Source: Promethearchaeota archaeon
GTDB taxonomy: Archaea; Asgardarchaeota; Lokiarchaeia; Sigyniarchaeales; SOKP01
Direction: 5' to 3'
NCBI GenBank assembly: GCA_019058365.1
Contig: JAHPZE010000003.1
Location: forward strand, 62,001-126,000
Length of the DNA: 64,000 nt
Below the pieces are notes generated by a model. That model made no database searches. It was not told where the DNA came from and worked only from the letters and a program-made list of their open reading frames with translations. The translations under genes and the position numbers were made by a program. Shown piece after piece: positions 63,574 through 64,000 of the stretch (position 1 is its first letter; every line of letters begins with the position of its first letter).

Positions 63574-64000
63574 ATGTCACCTAAAGAAATTACAAAAGTG
63601 GATATAACTAATGAAGTTTTTAAAGAACCAATAGAAGTAATTAATCAATTATCTTCAAACTTAGGGTTAAATTACACTAAAGTTATACAAACTTATGTTA
63701 TGGAAGATCGACGACTAAACTTAACGTTGGAGGATCAAGGTAATAGTTATTTCAAAGGCAAAGTTGTATGGATTGGAAATAAGAAGGATGATACAGAAGG
63801 ATCTATATTTTGTGTCGATACAAGAGAAGAATTGAAACAAATTAGTCCTACTGCAGAGAACACTGAAAGTGTAATATTAGATATTAAAAAAGAATTAATA
63901 AAAGTGTCTACTGCATCAAAAACCAAATGTTCTGTTTGTGGAAAAAATATAGAGATTTTTGATGAGGTTACTGGCTGTCCTATTTGCGAAGCAAAAGCAC
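63574..64000 (+). CDS. Zinc-ribbon protein (3' partial)
   Basis: ATG at 63574 opens a frame that runs off the window. The visible 142 residues have an alpha/beta start (MSPKEITKVDITNEVFKEPI), a beta-rich middle (YFKGKVVWIGNKKDDTEGSI) and a zinc ribbon (CSVCGKNIEI, CPICEAKA) near the end. The function cannot be told from this part. The 63.31-63.57 kb gap before it is AT-rich and otherwise empty. Confidence 0.65.
   Translation, partial: MSPKEITKVDITNEVFKEPIEVINQLSSNLGLNYTKVIQTYVMEDRRLNLTLEDQGNSYFKGKVVWIGNKKDDTEGSIFCVDTREELKQISPTAENTESVILDIKKELIKVSTASKTKCSVCGKNIEIFDEVTGCPICEAKA

Overview
The window looks like a chromosomal stretch of an Asgard archaeon, most likely Lokiarchaeia-like (inference). 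The archaeal information machinery is unambiguous: aRF1, aIF2-beta, TFB, RpoP, NMD3, RIO1, a Dim2-like KH protein, FtsZ, archaeal pantoate kinase and phosphopantothenate synthetase, MfnB, and tRNAs with bulge-helix-bulge (BHB) introns. Eukaryote-like families sit beside it: four Ras/Rab-like small GTPases, a roadblock-like protein, an RPA32-like OB/winged-helix protein, an Asgard LRR-associated domain, and many zinc-ribbon miniproteins. The DNA is AT-rich, and coding alternates between strands in short operons.

Layout. Positions 1-18.8 kb hold mostly single metabolic genes (panB, ilvE, PaaI thioesterase, GNAT, HAD, AAC(3)-like, FAD reductase, amidase, SDR, YbaK, ACT) with three small GTPases. 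They also hold several decayed genes: a GYD-type protein, a metallo-beta-lactamase tail and a WD40 propeller. Positions 18.8-32.2 kb are looser. They carry tRNA-Pro, flavodoxin, DUF1326, a beta-propeller surface protein, L-serine dehydratase, a TPR protein, a degenerate GTPase and several copies of a dispersed repeat ending in GGAGTATGTTC-N2-GAGC plus a T-tract. The same repeat occurs in the 3' flank of the 23S rRNA. Positions 32.2-36.2 kb are a stand-alone 23S rRNA gene on the minus strand, interrupted by a 777-nt archaeal intron that encodes a LAGLIDADG endonuclease and preceded by a hairpin-rich leader. No 16S or 5S gene is seen beside it. Positions 36.9-64 kb are dense core genes: CoA biosynthesis, translation termination, Get3-like ATPase, tRNA thiolation, site-2 protease, initiator tRNA-Met with intron, a translation/ribosome-biogenesis operon, FtsZ, a PLP decarboxylase with a glycosyltransferase, RpoP/TFB, the roadblock protein, a tRNA-Leu that appears to contain two introns, UMP kinase, pantoate kinase and MfnB.

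How the genes fit together. PanB (2.2 kb), a PanE-like reductase (37.7 kb), pantoate kinase (61.5 kb) and phosphopantothenate synthetase (39.4 kb) make up the archaeal route from ketoisovalerate to phosphopantothenate, spread over several loci. The 45.9-49.9 kb plus-strand run joins aIF2-beta, DUF424, NMD3, RIO1 and a KH protein with 1-nt overlaps, which couples initiation to ribosome maturation. The most unusual signals are the repeat family shared between the 23S flank and other intergenic regions, a 113-bp duplicate of the 23S 3' region abutting the stop codon of a TPR gene, the structured 23S leader, and four clean BHB splice motifs plus one less certain one. All assignments were made by reading the sequence; no database search was run.
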